A stretch of 64,000 nt of DNA from a virus, in IMG/VR virus record IMGVR_UViG_3300043449_001732, positions 19,982-83,981 of that record. The stretch is one strand, 5' to 3'. The notes under the pieces were generated by a model, which did not search any database, had not been told where the DNA came from, and was given only the letters and a program-made list of their open reading frames with translations. Both the position numbers and the translations under genes were made by a program. Every line of letters begins with the position of its first letter. The stretch's first letter is position 1. Positions 49,059-57,515 of this stretch are shown here, piece after piece.

Positions 49059-49868
49059 TCAGAAGGGAACTTCTTCAAGGTCAGGTGCAGAACCATACTG
49101 ACCGGGGAGATCAGGCAGTCCACCACCAGAGCTTTGTGTCCAGGGGTCAGAGCCTTCCTCAGCGGTACGGCCACCCCACAGACTAGTGACATTCTCACCA
49201 GAAGCAACAGTTGTCTGCGGTGTAATCGGCTTCACTTCCCCTTGGCCCTTAGGTGCCAGGGTCATCGACACCAATTGGATCTTGGTATTAGAACGCTTCT
49301 CACCTGTGTTGGCATCCTTCCACGCATCAGTAATCAAACGACCCTGGATCGTAAGACCAGTTCCTTTACGTGTGAAGTTAACCAGTAGTTCTGCATTGTT
49401 CAACTTATCTTCTGCCGAGTTCATGGCAAAGAAGTTAAACAGATCTGCCTGATTCCTTCCCGTGTTAACAGAAAGAGTTTGGTTACAGATCATCAAGCCA
49501 TCGGCAGTTGTCTTGAAGGCTCGTGCATCTTCTTGATCAATGTCTTTGACGCAGCGACCGCTGAGGATAACTGTGTTGAAGATCGGGAACTGATCGTTAG
49601 CCGGAGCAATAATTCCTCCATGTAACGAAAACGTTCTGGACTCAAGGTCGAAACGTAGCTTGGCGCCGTGAATGTAGACCTGTGCACCCTTGGGTACTCG
49701 GGAAAAACGCTCGGCATTCTTACCGTACACATTAAGTTCAATTGGCGTTGGAGCTTTCTTGCCTACAGGAGGCAGCATTACCATGCAACGCATGGCTGTA
49801 GAACTTGCGCTGATGAATACCTCACGCGGTACTTCAGTGGTCTGAGCGCAAACAGAAACAAAGTTCAT
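49059..49868 (-). CDS. ssb: Single-stranded DNA-binding protein with two OB-like halves
   Basis: 269 residues. The second half (residues ~95-205) reads like a bacterial SSB OB-fold: FNTVILSGRC, LFNFFAM, FTRKGTGLTIQGRL, TKIQLVSMTL. The first ~90 residues look like a further, diverged OB-fold. A Gly/Ser/Pro linker leads to an acidic, Phe-terminated tip (DLEEVPF) as in SSB partner-binding tails. It coats replication ssDNA and recruits partners. Preceded by the covarying hairpin. Confidence 0.75.
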   Translation of the reverse strand: MNFVSVCAQTTEVPREVFISASSTAMRCMVMLPPVGKKAPTPIELNVYGKNAERFSRVPKGAQVYIHGAKLRFDLESRTFSLHGGIIAPANDQFPIFNTVILSGRCVKDIDQEDARAFKTTADGLMICNQTLSVNTGRNQADLFNFFAMNSAEDKLNNAELLVNFTRKGTGLTIQGRLITDAWKDANTGEKRSNTKIQLVSMTLAPKGQGEVKPITPQTTVASGENVTSLWGGRTAEEGSDPWTQSSGGGLPDLPGQYGSAPDLEEVPF

Positions 49869-49895
49869 GTGTTCGAGAAGTTAGTTGTTAAGGCA

Positions 49896-49919
49896 GTTTA
49901 ACGTCTTACCTGGGACGAG
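49896..49919 (-). promoter_or_regulatory. Covarying leader hairpin, copy 3
   Basis: Plus strand AGTTTAA, stem CGTC (49902-49905), loop TTACCTGG, stem GACG (49914-49917). Lies 28 bases before the SSB start. Confidence 0.55.
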
Positions 49920-49922
49920 CAG

Positions 49923-50096
49923 TCATTCTTTTAGGGTAGGCAAAGGATCACCAAGGCTTTCTAGCCAACACAACATGCACCAGTGTCCGGCGTGTTCTGG
50001 AATAGTGCTTTGTATATATTGAGTATGCGTGCCATGCCTGGGGCAAATCACTTTTAATTCAGGCAGCTTGTCAATAAAAAATTCACTGGAGTCCAT
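49923..50096 (-). CDS. Small zinc-ribbon-like protein
   Basis: 57 residues between DNA polymerase and SSB. CPRHG and CMLCW form two Cys/His pairs about 20 residues apart, as in small phage zinc proteins. It starts two bases after the polymerase stop. Function unknown. Confidence 0.6.
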   Translation of the reverse strand: MDSSEFFIDKLPELKVICPRHGTHTQYIQSTIPEHAGHWCMLCWLESLGDPLPTLKE

Positions 50097-50098
50097 GG

Positions 50099-51949
50099 TC
50101 AGTGGGTATCCGCCCAGGTGCAGCCCACCTTAGCATCACCTTGAATTGGACAGCGGAACCCAAAGAATTGTTGCGCTTGCGGGAACGCAGCCAATGCTTG
50201 TTCCTTGATTAGCTCAGTGTGCCGCGGATCACATGCAACTTGAATCTCATCGTGGACAAACAAGAGTTGTTCCCAATCCTTGCCGTGCACCAAGCCAAGG
50301 TTCTGTTCAATGTTGTTGTGCGTGGTGACAACAACTTGTTTCATGATTGCTGCACCACTTGCTTGCAACAAAACATTCAAGCCTTTAAAAGCGGAACGAC
50401 AATGTAACGTCCGACGATCAAGGCCGATAAGATAACCGCGTAAGCCAATGGTTTCATCAATAAGTTGTTTGAGTTTTCGGAGTGCAGGCACCCCGTCCAT
50501 GAATGAGTTAATTGCAGTAGCTCCTAGTTTCCTAAGAACTACTTCATCTTTTTCATTCGGATCAATAATTGTACCAGCCTTGAATGCACCAGCACCATAC
50601 AAAACCCCATATAGTAAACGCTTAGCAATATCCCTGGTCTCTACACCAAACATCTTTTGGTTGTACACGTGAATGTCAACCTCAGGGTTTGTAACCATTG
50701 CTGAGTATTCACCATCATCCCAGATAGCTAGATACCCGGCAAGACACCTAAGCTCCAAAGCTTTAGCATCGATCCCAATAAGATCCCAACCATCAGGAGC
50801 ATGGAACAACGAACGACATTCATGACCGTAAGGTGAATAACCTGCTGGCACTTGCGCCATGTTGGGATTGCGATGACTCGCGCGGCCCGTAATACATCCA
50901 TTGGTAATGAGATCACCGTGCATGCGGCCATCATCATTATTGACAAGCTTTAACCAAGCATTGTTGCCATCAGCAATCTGACCAAGACGTTTCTTGATCA
51001 GCATATATTCAGCCAATGGTTTGGCTTCCGGGTACGGCAAGGCATCGAGTACATCATCATCAAGAACTGGATTACCCTTCTCAGTATTCTTCTCTGGTAC
51101 CCAACCGTACTTTTGTTGTAGACGTTCAACAATTTGCGTACGAGATCCAGGATTAAATTCCTGATACGTGACTTTAGTAAACGGCTGGCCCTTGACATAA
51201 CCACGTTTCGAATTGTTTACCTTTGGAACAAAGATTGATTCAATCTTGTTAGGTGGAAAGATCTCCTTTAGGTGTGCCTCAAGTTCTGCTTCTTTTGCTC
51301 TGAGACTATCCACCAAATCAAGACATGCATCCACATCAAAAGGAATGCCTGCTCTAATTTGTTTTTCAATTGCCAAGGCAAGATCATGCTCAAGCTTGAG
51401 CGCAGGCTGCGGGTAGTTTTCTTTTGTGATGTGCTGCCAAAGCTTCTTAGTAACAGCAACGTCCTGCTGACAGTATGCCAACATTTCTTCACTGTATTCA
51501 CTGAAGTCTTTGAAGTCGATCTTGTGATCGGCCAACCTCCATCCCCATGCCTTGAGAGATGCAGAACCCTTGAGTCCCTTTGGAACCTGCGTATATTGTT
51601 CATCGTCAATTGTGTAGAGGATTTCTTTGGGCCAGATGAGTCTGGTGCAGATGAGTGTGTCAATGATTCTTCCGTTGAGTTGTACAGATGGATACAGTTT
51701 GTTTAGGACTGGAATGTCATAAAACAAAATGTTGTGGCCAATCAAAACATCAGCGGTTGCCAGATGAGCAAGAGCAGCAGCAATGCGATCAGGCCCATAA
51801 CTAAAAGTTTGTTGGAGTCCAATGTCATATACAACAATGCAATGGATTACCGTCACATTATCGTAGAGACCATCGGACTCCAGGTCAAACACAAGAAAAA
51901 CTTCACCTTCTTGTGGGTACATTGAAAATTTTGAATTACGTACATTCAT
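50099..51949 (-). CDS. polA: T7-like family A DNA polymerase
   Basis: 616 residues. N-terminal 3'-5' exonuclease: FDLESDGLYD, IGHNILFYDIP and YCQQDVAVT. Polymerase motif A: LIGIDAKALELRCLAGY (T7 has a similar ELR); motif B: RDIAKRLLYGVLYGAG, where Tyr fills the Pol I Phe762 position; motif C: FVHDEIQV. Tyr at this site is associated with virulent T7-like phages. It has no 5'-3' exonuclease domain. The start overlaps the HNH gene stop upstream. Confidence 0.9.
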   Translation of the reverse strand: MNVRNSKFSMYPQEGEVFLVFDLESDGLYDNVTVIHCIVVYDIGLQQTFSYGPDRIAAALAHLATADVLIGHNILFYDIPVLNKLYPSVQLNGRIIDTLICTRLIWPKEILYTIDDEQYTQVPKGLKGSASLKAWGWRLADHKIDFKDFSEYSEEMLAYCQQDVAVTKKLWQHITKENYPQPALKLEHDLALAIEKQIRAGIPFDVDACLDLVDSLRAKEAELEAHLKEIFPPNKIESIFVPKVNNSKRGYVKGQPFTKVTYQEFNPGSRTQIVERLQQKYGWVPEKNTEKGNPVLDDDVLDALPYPEAKPLAEYMLIKKRLGQIADGNNAWLKLVNNDDGRMHGDLITNGCITGRASHRNPNMAQVPAGYSPYGHECRSLFHAPDGWDLIGIDAKALELRCLAGYLAIWDDGEYSAMVTNPEVDIHVYNQKMFGVETRDIAKRLLYGVLYGAGAFKAGTIIDPNEKDEVVLRKLGATAINSFMDGVPALRKLKQLIDETIGLRGYLIGLDRRTLHCRSAFKGLNVLLQASGAAIMKQVVVTTHNNIEQNLGLVHGKDWEQLLFVHDEIQVACDPRHTELIKEQALAAFPQAQQFFGFRCPIQGDAKVGCTWADTH

Positions 51950-52427
51950 ATAGTTTTTTTAAATCTTCAAGAACAAGTTCAAGTTCAGAGATTGTAGCGT
52001 CATTTTTTAACAAGTTTGCTCTTGCACTAATAACACGCACATTCCCTTTGACATAACCAAGCTCTGGAATAATTCGATCAATAGAAGCCGCGTTAGGATG
52101 GTAACCTCTTTTAGGTTCTTCTTCTAAAGAAAATTGTCGTATAGGTATATTTAAAACAGGGCAAATAGATGGAATAACAATATCCTCTATTGTTAAATTA
52201 AATGGAATACCATTTGTTTTAGCTCTGTGCTTGCAACGCGAAAGCATACTTGACTCGCGATGAGTAATTCGCGTGCGTTTGTATCTTTCTTTTATTCTCT
52301 CTGGACTTTTATAGTAATGGGTCCTGTTCCTTCTTTTGCTACCACAGGACATAGAACACCACTTGGCATCTTTTCTTGTGGCAACAAAAATAACACCACA
52401 ATATTGACAGACAAGATCAATATTCAT
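51936..52427 (-). CDS. HNH homing-type endonuclease next to polA
   Basis: 163 residues. N-terminal zinc finger CQYCG..CSMSC, a basic middle, and the HNH core ASIDRIIPELGYVKGNVRVIS, then RANLLKNDA, typical of small phage HNH enzymes. AT-rich codons compared with polA. Overlaps the polA start, a classic homing insertion site. Confidence 0.75.
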   Translation of the reverse strand: MNIDLVCQYCGVIFVATRKDAKWCSMSCGSKRRNRTHYYKSPERIKERYKRTRITHRESSMLSRCKHRAKTNGIPFNLTIEDIVIPSICPVLNIPIRQFSLEEEPKRGYHPNAASIDRIIPELGYVKGNVRVISARANLLKNDATISELELVLEDLKKLYECT

Positions 52428-52657
52428 CGCTGGAACCTGGCAACATCTTGAATTGAGAGTTCTTCACCGTTGATGCTGTCGTCATTCTCTTTAATCCAGC
52501 TCAAGATTTTCTGTGCACCCGAGCGGTACGGATGACTGAAGACCTTGGATAATGCAGAGTCTGAGTCTAGCGGAATCAGTTCAAATTGATTAGAAGAACT
52601 GGAGGCAGTTACACCGTAAGGTTTGTTCCACCTCCAGCAGGCCAGCATGTAAGACAT
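52424..52657 (-). CDS. Small hypothetical protein
   Basis: 77 residues, Ser-rich middle, C-terminal helix (AQKILSWIKENDDS). Overlaps the HNH start by four bases. Function unknown. Confidence 0.55.
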   Translation of the reverse strand: MSYMLACWRWNKPYGVTASSSSNQFELIPLDSDSALSKVFSHPYRSGAQKILSWIKENDDSINGEELSIQDVARFQR

Positions 52658-52692
52658 CGATCAATCAAGAAGACTGACAGATGTTACCTCAT

Positions 52693-53481
52693 CTATTTAG
52701 CAAGACAAGGTTCTACAGATTCTTTTTGGAATGTTTTGCCATACCCAACGAATCCACCATCCTTCTTGCGTTGTGTGACAGCTTGCATCGCTTCAGATCC
52801 AGCACGCTGGCTCCCATGCACAAGGAGTGCAAACGGTTTGTCACCTAGGCAGTGGCTGTCATCATGATCCACAGCAAGTCCACGTGCAGCCGCTTCCTCT
52901 TCTGTGTACACAACGTAGGCCACCCGCTGGAACACATCGGGATACTTGGGGATCAAGTAATCGAGTGTCCCACCGCAAGACGCGGTGAGATAAAAGTTGG
53001 ATGGGATCTGATCACGCAAGTTGTACCACATACCAAGGGACTTAGTATATGCATAGAACTTTTGCTTGGGTCGCTGGGCAGCAACCATAAGCCAAGCCCG
53101 CATGTAGTTCTCAGTCCAGAAGTCACCCGACTCATGGACCCGCACCAGTTCTTTGGGTGCTTGCATACTGAGTGACAGATCGATCAGATCACGCAGCAAC
53201 ACAGCCTGGTTCCCATTGCGATGCATGGTCTCGCGGATAATATCCCAGTTATGCCAGCGGGCAACACGCACGTTAGGCCGTACCTCGGCCATGGCAGCAA
53301 AGCAGCGGAACTCATCTGCTTCTGTGCCTGTGTACTGGGGCAGGTCAGTAATGAGTCCGGTGACCCGGTCAGCAAATGTCTTGCAGACACCAGCATGTGG
53401 GCATGAGTGACCAGCTGGCAACGAGAAGATCAGACGATTTTTGAGCTTGCCGTTGCCGTTGGAAAATTTGAGTAATTGCAT
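52693..53481 (-). CDS. Gene product 88-family protein
   Basis: 262 residues from MQLLKFSNGNGKL. GP88-type pattern: FSLPAGHSCPHAGVCKTFADR, DEFRCFAAMAEVRP, RWHNWDIIRETM, VRVHESGDFWTENY, FYAYTKSLGMW. The family is widespread in phages with unknown role; the Cys and HESGDF residues suggest a metal or catalytic site. Preceded by the covarying hairpin. Confidence 0.75.
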   Translation of the reverse strand: MQLLKFSNGNGKLKNRLIFSLPAGHSCPHAGVCKTFADRVTGLITDLPQYTGTEADEFRCFAAMAEVRPNVRVARWHNWDIIRETMHRNGNQAVLLRDLIDLSLSMQAPKELVRVHESGDFWTENYMRAWLMVAAQRPKQKFYAYTKSLGMWYNLRDQIPSNFYLTASCGGTLDYLIPKYPDVFQRVAYVVYTEEEAAARGLAVDHDDSHCLGDKPFALLVHGSQRAGSEAMQAVTQRKKDGGFVGYGKTFQKESVEPCLAK

Positions 53482-53529
53482 TGGTGTTGAATGTGATTGA
53501 TTAGTAAAACTAATGTAACCAGTGGATAA

Positions 53530-53551
53530 GTTTAGGGTCATTCCAGGACCA
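53530..53551 (-). promoter_or_regulatory. Covarying leader hairpin, copy 4
   Basis: Plus strand GTTTAG, stem GGTC (53536-53539), loop ATTCCAG, stem GACC (53547-53550). Fifty bases before the GP88 gene start. The outer G-C pair replaces C-G of other copies. Confidence 0.55.
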
Positions 53552-53592
53552 TTGAATCTTACCAGATCCCCTGCGGTGCAAGGGTTTTGGTG

Positions 53593-53829
53593 CTACGATT
53601 CGTTCGTAGTTTTTTCGGAGTCACTAGGCATTCCGTCGCCGGTGGACGGCGGGTAGGTCAGTACGCGAGAGTACTCACCATCCACCACCTCACTCATTAA
53701 ATCATCTGGAACAAACTCCAAAGCGTTGCGGATGTACAACATTGCATGTACGTACTCCCGTGTATCTAAACCGCCAAGAGCAAGTGCTTCCCATGATTCA
53801 ATAGCTATTTGCTTAACGGAGTAATCCAT
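53593..53829 (-). CDS. Small hypothetical protein
   Basis: 78 residues from MDYSVKQIAIE. Helical N-terminus, Ser/Thr-rich acidic C-terminus. Downstream member of the ThyX group. Function unknown. Confidence 0.55.
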   Translation of the reverse strand: MDYSVKQIAIESWEALALGGLDTREYVHAMLYIRNALEFVPDDLMSEVVDGEYSRVLTYPPSTGDGMPSDSEKTTNES

Positions 53830-53831
53830 AT

Positions 53832-54047
53832 TCAAATAGGTTGGTACGGTGGCATTAAGTTACCATCCGCATCAATGATCCCGGCATCCATAAGGAACTG
53901 CCTAGCTTTCTCTGGTTCTTTGTAGTCTTCAATTAGTTTTTCAATCTGCTGAGAACACAGCCTCTCCGATGATGGGGAACTGCTCACAGAAGATGTCTTT
54001 GATTTGTTCTGCAATTTGTCGGTGTTCAAGTTGGGTTCCTGCATCAC
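53832..54047 (-). CDS. Small protein overlapping the thyX 3' end
   Basis: 71 residues if started at ATG 54047, which overlaps thyX by 107 bases; the C-terminal part (EKLIEDYKEPEKARQFLMD) beyond the ThyX stop looks genuine. The true start may be a non-ATG codon near 53941. Confidence 0.45.
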   Translation of the reverse strand: MMQEPNLNTDKLQNKSKTSSVSSSPSSERLCSQQIEKLIEDYKEPEKARQFLMDAGIIDADGNLMPPYQPI

Positions 54048-54582
54048 AGCGAAGTTGTAGGTAATGAATCCAAGAACGGAGCGTGCCGTTCATGTACATT
54101 CTGGTTTGTGTTGCAATGGGCAGCACTGAGCGTGCACATTCCTTGGCAACACCTGCACTAACCATCTCCCTGTATAGATGCTCAGCATCTTCAAAGAGAT
54201 GACCAATGCGGCGGTAGTAACCAGCAATTACATCAGATGACAGATCATCGATGCTGTTCTGACGGTTCTTAGTATCTTGCCGACGTAGGTGAGGGATGAC
54301 CGATGAGCCAAGCTCACCCACATCTGCATACCGCTGACTGAATTCCTGGAACGAAAACGAACGATGCCTAAGGATCTGCGCTGAAATACCACGAGTTGTT
54401 TCAATTTCAACACAGAGATTAGCCATTTCAAACGGAGAGTAGTGCTTATGCTTTAACAAATAACGCAATAGCCTAGGGGCTGTCTCCGTGTTGTTGGCGT
54501 TCTTGGGATTTGATACCCTGGCCATTTCCACAACCAGGTTTTCTGCGTTCTGGGTGGCCCACACTAATTTGACCTGAGACAT
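53941..54582 (-). CDS. thyX: FAD-dependent thymidylate synthase
   Basis: 213 residues from MSQVKLVW. Carries the ThyX signature RHRx7S: RHRSFSFQEFSQR at residues 72-84, with HKHYSPFEMANL before it and SVLPIATQTRMYMNGTLRSW after it. It converts dUMP to dTMP with folate and NADPH. Completes a dTMP route with phage dCTP deaminase. Upstream frames to 54699 are read-through of the neighbouring nuclease zone. Confidence 0.9.
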   Translation of the reverse strand: MSQVKLVWATQNAENLVVEMARVSNPKNANNTETAPRLLRYLLKHKHYSPFEMANLCVEIETTRGISAQILRHRSFSFQEFSQRYADVGELGSSVIPHLRRQDTKNRQNSIDDLSSDVIAGYYRRIGHLFEDAEHLYREMVSAGVAKECARSVLPIATQTRMYMNGTLRSWIHYLQLRCDAGTQLEHRQIAEQIKDIFCEQFPIIGEAVFSAD

Positions 54583-55018
54583 AGTCTGCTGCTTGTTGTA
54601 AGAGGAAGTAGTTGTCATTAAATTTACCAATTGCTTGGTTGCATCGCAAACAAAGAAGTCCACGTATTCTACCGGTTGCGTGGCAGTGGTCAACTGCAAA
54701 TCTTCTGCCGGATGAACATTTGTTTACTCCGCAGATTGCGCACTGGTTATTTTGTGCTAATAACATATTGTCGTAATCATTAATTGTCAATCCAAATGTT
54801 TTAAGATTAGCTTTCCTTTTATGAATGCCTTTGTACTTAGCTCTTCGTTTTTTAACATATGCCTGATATTGATTTGGTTTAGCTGCATAATATTTTCTTT
54901 GCGCGGCAGCGCAGCAAGTTTTGCATTTTGATCTTGGTTGTTTATTTGTTTTTGAAACAGTGGGAAATGAATCAATTGTTTTTAATTGATTGCACCCTGT
55001 GCAAAGTTTTAAATTCAT
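54473..55018 (-). CDS. Endonuclease VII-like HNH nuclease overlapping thyX
   Basis: 181 residues. Zinc pair CTGCNQL and CKTCC, then the HNH core CAICGVNK, FAVDHCHATGRIRGLLC, LRCNQAIG. The expected end is near residue 145; the frame reads through a further ~35 residues into the thyX 5' region. The insertion beside thyX is typical of homing. AT-rich codons. Confidence 0.7.
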   Translation of the reverse strand: MNLKLCTGCNQLKTIDSFPTVSKTNKQPRSKCKTCCAAAQRKYYAAKPNQYQAYVKKRRAKYKGIHKRKANLKTFGLTINDYDNMLLAQNNQCAICGVNKCSSGRRFAVDHCHATGRIRGLLCLRCNQAIGKFNDNYFLLQQAADYVSGQISVGHPERRKPGCGNGQGIKSQERQQHGDSP

Positions 55019-55299
55019 AAACTTTTGGATTCTTCTGGTAGTTCATTGATTAAAGCATAGTCACCAATGATTGCAAGCGCTGCCTTGTTGTAGGCACGTG
55101 CTGCGTCTAGTTCATCTTCATAGTTGCCAAGGTAATAACGCTTGCCTTTGAAGGTCAACACGGCACGATACATACCTTTATTGCCTTTACTTACGCCACG
55201 GTATTTGCTGAATGCATTAGCTGGCCGTGGTCTTGATGCTTGGGACAGATAGAAGTCTTTATCAGACATCTTCCTGGTGAGGTAACTGACTTTAGACAT
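55015..55299 (-). CDS. AP2-domain DNA-binding protein
   Basis: 94 residues. AP2 module: SKYRGVSKGNKGMYRAVLT, KRYYLGNYEDELDAARAYN, KAALAIIGDYALINEL. AP2 domains usually form the DNA-binding half of HNH homing enzymes; here it is separate but its stop overlaps the endonuclease VII gene, so the two may act as a pair. Confidence 0.75.
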   Translation of the reverse strand: MSKVSYLTRKMSDKDFYLSQASRPRPANAFSKYRGVSKGNKGMYRAVLTFKGKRYYLGNYEDELDAARAYNKAALAIIGDYALINELPEESKSL

Positions 55300-55543
55300 G
55301 GGTGTTTTCTAGTTCGTTAGCAATAGCAAGTAGCTGATGGCGAATCTCCACAGCTTTTTGTAAAGTCAAACTTGGATTACGGTCATACAACTCCGTCTCA
55401 AGGTGAGGTGGCACCACCTGATCCGCAGCAGCGCAGAGGGCGGCGGCGATGGCAATCAGGTCATCGTCCACATGGCTTTGCCCCATGGGCGCCTTGAGGA
55501 ACGCATCCAGCACTGCTTGCGCGGCAGGGGAAAGGTCAGTCAT
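55292..55543 (-). CDS. SPAAQAVLDA-family small protein, copy 2
   Basis: 83 residues. MTDLSPAAQAVLDAF with an AIAAALCAAADQ helix and HQLLAIANELE near the end; same family as 44990. Overlaps neighbours on both sides. Function unknown. Confidence 0.6.
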   Translation of the reverse strand: MTDLSPAAQAVLDAFLKAPMGQSHVDDDLIAIAAALCAAADQVVPPHLETELYDRNPSLTLQKAVEIRHQLLAIANELENTHV

Positions 55544-55800
55544 CGTAACTCCAGTACAGAACGAGCAATGTCAAGGAAAGTTTCTGGGCTGATGTAGTTC
55601 CAGTCATTCTCATTAAAGAGTTCAACTAGCTCCTCATCCGTCGGCCCCTGCGGCTCGGGCTGAGATAAGGCAGCATCAGCGCGATCTAGTAGAGCCTCCA
55701 GTTCGTCAATGCCGTAGCCATTGTCCTCGATGTACCAGCATTGGTAGCGCTCTAGATTCTCAAATAGTTCAGCGCAAAGCGCACGAAAGCCAGTAGTCAT
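55540..55800 (-). CDS. RALCAEL-family small protein, copy 1
   Basis: 86 residues. MTTGFRALCAELFENLE, DRADAALSQPEPQGPTDEE and SPETFLDIARSVLEL. Its first half is related to the gene at 55828. The PEPQGPTDEE phrase recurs in cyanobacterial proteins by memory. Function unknown. Confidence 0.6.
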   Translation of the reverse strand: MTTGFRALCAELFENLERYQCWYIEDNGYGIDELEALLDRADAALSQPEPQGPTDEELVELFNENDWNYISPETFLDIARSVLELR

Positions 55801-55827
55801 TGATCTCCTGGTGTAGATGAATTGGAA

Positions 55828-56175
55828 TTAGGCACCGGCAGCGTCCAGTGGTGAAAGTTGTTCGGGAATTGAAACTGACTCAAGGATTTCGTTGTTTGGA
55901 TCAAGGGCAGACCAGATAACATGCATCCTGGTGTCAATTGCGCTGTCGTGTGTACTAACAATGACAGACATTCTGTAACGCGGCGTGTTCTTCCTGATGA
56001 ACTTAAGAGTTTCATCGCTTTGTTCCAGTAAGGGCTGGGTCAAAGCGGCTTGGGCGCGGGTCATTGCATCCGAGCAATACCCCTCCTTTAACTCCCAGGA
56101 TCTGTAATGGCAACAAAGCTCTTGTAACAATTCAGCGCACAACGCTCGCCAGTCAACGGGGGAGAGGTCAGTCAT
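55828..56175 (-). CDS. RALCAEL-family protein, copy 2
   Basis: 115 residues from MTDLSPVDWRALCAELLQEL. First 55 residues like the previous gene, then a distinct C-terminal beta region (MSVIVSTHDSAIDTRMHVIW). Overlaps PELVQQW paralogue 3 by eight bases. Confidence 0.6.
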   Translation of the reverse strand: MTDLSPVDWRALCAELLQELCCHYRSWELKEGYCSDAMTRAQAALTQPLLEQSDETLKFIRKNTPRYRMSVIVSTHDSAIDTRMHVIWSALDPNNEILESVSIPEQLSPLDAAGA

Positions 56176-56512
56176 CAAGTTGCTCCAGGGCGCGGCGGAT
56201 GATGTGTTGGTCATTGGCAGTAGGAAATTGATCCATGCGGTCTAGTGCCTCCAGTGCCTGCTCCTTCAAGCTTGGCGGCTTGGGGCGCATTGCTTCTTTT
56301 AACGCTTCACCCAATGGAATAATCTTTAGATGCACGTCATTCAATGCATTGTGATCTAGCCATTCTGCATCTTCCGCAAGTTGTTGATCAGCACCCCATT
56401 GGGCAGCGCGTGTTGCAATATGAAACTCATAAAGCCAATCACGTTCGTCATAACTCTTTTCAGAAGCCCATTGCTCCATGAGTTCACGAGGTGGGGTAAT
56501 AGAGTCAGTCAT
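56168..56512 (-). CDS. PELVQQW-family paralogue 3
   Basis: 114 residues. ITPPRELMEQW, ATRAAQWGADQQLAEDAEWL, unique middle (LNDVHLKIIPLGEALKEAM), RPKPPSLKEQALEALD, IIRRALEQLDD. The CCEWL-type centre is replaced. Confidence 0.65.
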   Translation of the reverse strand: MTDSITPPRELMEQWASEKSYDERDWLYEFHIATRAAQWGADQQLAEDAEWLDHNALNDVHLKIIPLGEALKEAMRPKPPSLKEQALEALDRMDQFPTANDQHIIRRALEQLDD

Positions 56513-56687
56513 TAAGCAATCCTCCGTCAACAAGAATATCGCACCATTCTTTGAATGGCGCTTCAATTTGAGCCATAGTTTTGTTGTCAACAGTTTCTGG
56601 TTTACGAATCATGGCAATAGCTAGACCAAGAGCATTGCCAAGGCGGTTCTCAAGGTTGTTAAGTGGCACAAACTTGTAGTCAGTCAT
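56505..56687 (-). CDS. Small hypothetical protein
   Basis: 60 residues. MTDYKFVPLNNLENRLGNA, then APFKEWCDILVDGG. Starts on the stop of the next gene upstream (TAATG). Function unknown. Confidence 0.55.
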   Translation of the reverse strand: MTDYKFVPLNNLENRLGNALGLAIAMIRKPETVDNKTMAQIEAPFKEWCDILVDGGLLND

Positions 56688-57178
56688 TACTCAATCTCCT
56701 GTTCAAAAGCAAAAACAAGTGCTGGCGGAAAGTAAACATCGGGATTGCTGGTCATCCACGATGCCACCTCGCGGATTGCGGCGCGGGCCATGGAACCTTG
56801 TTCCTTGATGCTTTCCATTAGAGCGCCTTCGACCCGTTCTACCAGCGAACTCCCAATTTGGGAGGAATTAAGAGATGGCTTGGAGCTAGGTCGTAGCAAT
56901 GCGTTCAACTCCTCCTGTTGTTTTGCTGTGAGTTTTAGCGGTTTACTGATTTCGTAAACCTTTGAGGCTTGGCGTTCAGCAGCTTCCAATGACTCGACTC
57001 GGCTTGCCAAAGCCAAAATGTTGGCGCTGGTTTCAACGATGTGTTTGTGAGCAGCATTCTCTAGTGTTTCAATCCTGGCGCGGAGTTCAAGAATTGCAGA
57101 GCAATCAGAGCTGCCAACTACATCGGCGCATTTCTGAACTTGATTCCATTGATCAGACGTTGCTTTGTAATCAGTCAT
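56687..57178 (-). CDS. Coiled-coil protein
   Basis: 163 residues. MTDYKATSDQWNQVQKCADV, a coiled coil (ILELRARIETLENAAHK, then ALASRVESLEAAERQ), then AAIREVASWM. Similar ELRARIE proteins occur near such arrays in Synechococcus by memory. Function unknown. Confidence 0.6.
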   Translation of the reverse strand: MTDYKATSDQWNQVQKCADVVGSSDCSAILELRARIETLENAAHKHIVETSANILALASRVESLEAAERQASKVYEISKPLKLTAKQQEELNALLRPSSKPSLNSSQIGSSLVERVEGALMESIKEQGSMARAAIREVASWMTSNPDVYFPPALVFAFEQEIE

Positions 57179-57515
57179 TGAGAGCCTCCAGGGCGCGGCG
57201 GATAATTTTTACTTGGTCCACGTCAAACACAATAAGTTCTTTAGCGTCTTCAGGTTCTTCTTCAAGAACTGCCAGCGCCTGCTCCTTCAAGCTCGGCGGC
57301 TTGGGGCGGCGGTAATTATAAAACTCAATTACATCTTCTTCTTCCCACGCAGCGCACTGCTTGAGGTAATTTCCACAAGCTAGTAACTCTTGGTCGGCAC
57401 CGTATCGGGCGGCTTCAATCAACAGTTCATTGATTCCTTTGTTGTAATCATCATGCTGCTCAAACCAAAGCTGCAATAGCTCTGACGGTGGAGTAATGGG
57501 ATGTTGGTCAGTCAT
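57171..57515 (-). CDS. PELVQQW-family paralogue 4 (mosaic)
   Basis: 114 residues. ITPPSELLQLW, then GADQELLACGNYLKQC and AAWEEEDVIEFYNYRRP as in paralogue 2, then SLKEQALAVLEEEPEDAKEL as in paralogue 7. Its DNA at about 57228-57266 is identical to paralogue 7 for ~37 bases. A mosaic of two other copies. Confidence 0.7.
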   Translation of the reverse strand: MTDQHPITPPSELLQLWFEQHDDYNKGINELLIEAARYGADQELLACGNYLKQCAAWEEEDVIEFYNYRRPKPPSLKEQALAVLEEEPEDAKELIVFDVDQVKIIRRALEALND

